A DNA stretch of 5,829 nucleotides from contig CAZXFF010000069.1 of NCBI GenBank assembly GCA_964640305.1, forward strand, positions 1-5,829, written 5' to 3'. Every line of letters starts with the position of its first letter. Positions within the stretch are counted from its first letter, which is position 1. This stretch comes from Coprenecus sp964640305. Lineage in GTDB: Bacteria > Bacteroidota > Bacteroidia > Bacteroidales > UBA932. A model generated the notes under the pieces. That model worked only from the letters and a program-made list of their open reading frames with translations, searched no databases and had not been told where the DNA came from. The position numbers and the translations under genes are program-made. Below, piece by piece: positions 5,173 through 5,829 of the stretch.

Positions 5173-5829
5173 ATGAAGATTATTGGAACAGGTAGCGCAC
5201 ATCCGTCTCTTACAGTGACGAATGCCATGCTCGAAAACTTTTTGGATACCTCCAACGAATGGATTGTAAGCAGAACGGGGATCCACCAAAGACAACTGAT
5301 CTCTTCTGAAAAACTTGAAGATCTGGCTGCAACTGCCGCCAAAAATGCACTGGAAAATGCAGGGGTCACTGCAAACGATATCGATTTCATCATCGTCTCC
5401 AATGTAGTGAACGAGTACATTACTCCCGGACTGGGTTGCGTCATACAGGGAATGCTCGGGGCAACCTGTCCCACTATTGATATAAATTGCGCATGTTCAG
5501 GCTTCATTTACGCCCTCAGCATAGCAGAAGCATATCTGGCCACACGGGATATGAGAAACATCCTCATAATCTGCGCAGAAGAGCCTGCAAGGATGATGGA
5601 CTGGAAAGACCGTTCCACCTGTATCCTCTTCGGCGATGGTGCAGGCTCGGTAGTAGTCACCAAAGGTGATGACCTGAAGGGTTACCACCTCAACACGACA
5701 AGCAAAGTGGAAGCCCTGTACCAGCTCCGCAAACTGCAGCCGACACCGTTCATCACCAAAGAAGAAATTGACGGTCCATGCCAGATGCACGGTCAGGATG
5801 TCTTCAAACTAGCAGTATCTGCATCCATA
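5173..5829 (+). CDS. fabH: 3-oxoacyl-ACP synthase III (KAS III, FabH-type), N-terminal two thirds, cut by the window edge
   Basis: KAS III enzymes condense an acyl-CoA with malonyl-ACP to start fatty acid synthesis in the cytoplasm. The first 219 residues are visible of a usual length near 330. The start MKIIGTGS is fixed by an in-frame stop at 5164. Family marks follow: DTSNEWIVSRTGI (24-37, CoA-binding Trp and Arg), the nucleophile C108 in CACSGF, FGDGAGSVVV, and MHGQDVFKLAV near the edge. The catalytic His and Asn lie beyond the window. The segment before MHGQ reads LQPTPFITKEEIDGP, without the Gly-rich loop common in housekeeping FabH. This fits the second FabH paralogue that I recall from Bacteroidales, which may serve a dedicated acyl product such as a secondary lipid or polyene; the downstream genes would tell. 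It is transcribed from its own promoter at 5115-5145. The leader is A/T-rich without a Shine-Dalgarno sequence, as usual in this phylum. Confidence 0.9.
   Translation, partial: MKIIGTGSAHPSLTVTNAMLENFLDTSNEWIVSRTGIHQRQLISSEKLEDLAATAAKNALENAGVTANDIDFIIVSNVVNEYITPGLGCVIQGMLGATCPTIDINCACSGFIYALSIAEAYLATRDMRNILIICAEEPARMMDWKDRSTCILFGDGAGSVVVTKGDDLKGYHLNTTSKVEALYQLRKLQPTPFITKEEIDGPCQMHGQDVFKLAVSASI

Overview
The window looks like a chromosomal segment of a Bacteroidales bacterium, possibly Rikenellaceae/Alistipes-like (the family-level guess is weak). Three things support this. The promoters match the Bacteroidetes pattern (TTTG, about 19-20 nt, TAnnTTTG). Gene starts lack Shine-Dalgarno sequences and have A/T-rich leaders. 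The proteins belong to families common in this order: a MacB/FtsX-type permease, an M64 peptidase, a carboxyltransferase with a degenerate biotin domain, and a second-type FabH.

Layout, left to right. (1) 13-115 is a short, AT-rich, nested inverted-repeat unit resembling a miniature mobile element. It sits exactly where a MacB/FtsX-like permease gene (minus strand, 107-736) loses its reading frame, so only the N-terminal part of the permease remains here. Upstream of the permease lie a sigma54-like -24/-12 element and two tandem 17-bp dyads placed where an enhancer-binding regulator would bind. (2) 891-1689 holds no convincing gene but is unusually rich in short tandem duplications, hairpins, a G-quadruplex-type motif (minus strand) and a possible multi-branched RNA fold. 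(3) A tRNA-His(GUG) gene on the minus strand (1732-1805) has a clear promoter and an intrinsic terminator. (4) On the plus strand follow a secreted M64-family metallopeptidase (1978-3261), a biotin-enzyme-type carboxyltransferase (3304-5085), and a 3-oxoacyl-ACP synthase III (fabH, 5173 to the right edge, incomplete).

The peptidase and carboxyltransferase genes are 42 bp apart with no visible terminator or promoter between them, so they may be co-transcribed, although their functions have no obvious link. The carboxyltransferase gene is closed by a 14-bp intrinsic-terminator hairpin, and a perfect Bacteroidetes promoter for fabH is built into that same hairpin. The carboxyltransferase keeps its metal-site residues, but the usual biotinyl lysine is a tyrosine and the usual catalytic threonine is a lysine. 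It is either a partner of a separate biotin carrier or an enzyme with changed chemistry.

No complete new defence or mobile system is visible. The most unusual items are the altered carboxyltransferase, the embedded promoter/terminator, the sigma54-like control region of the broken permease, and the repeat-rich non-coding block.
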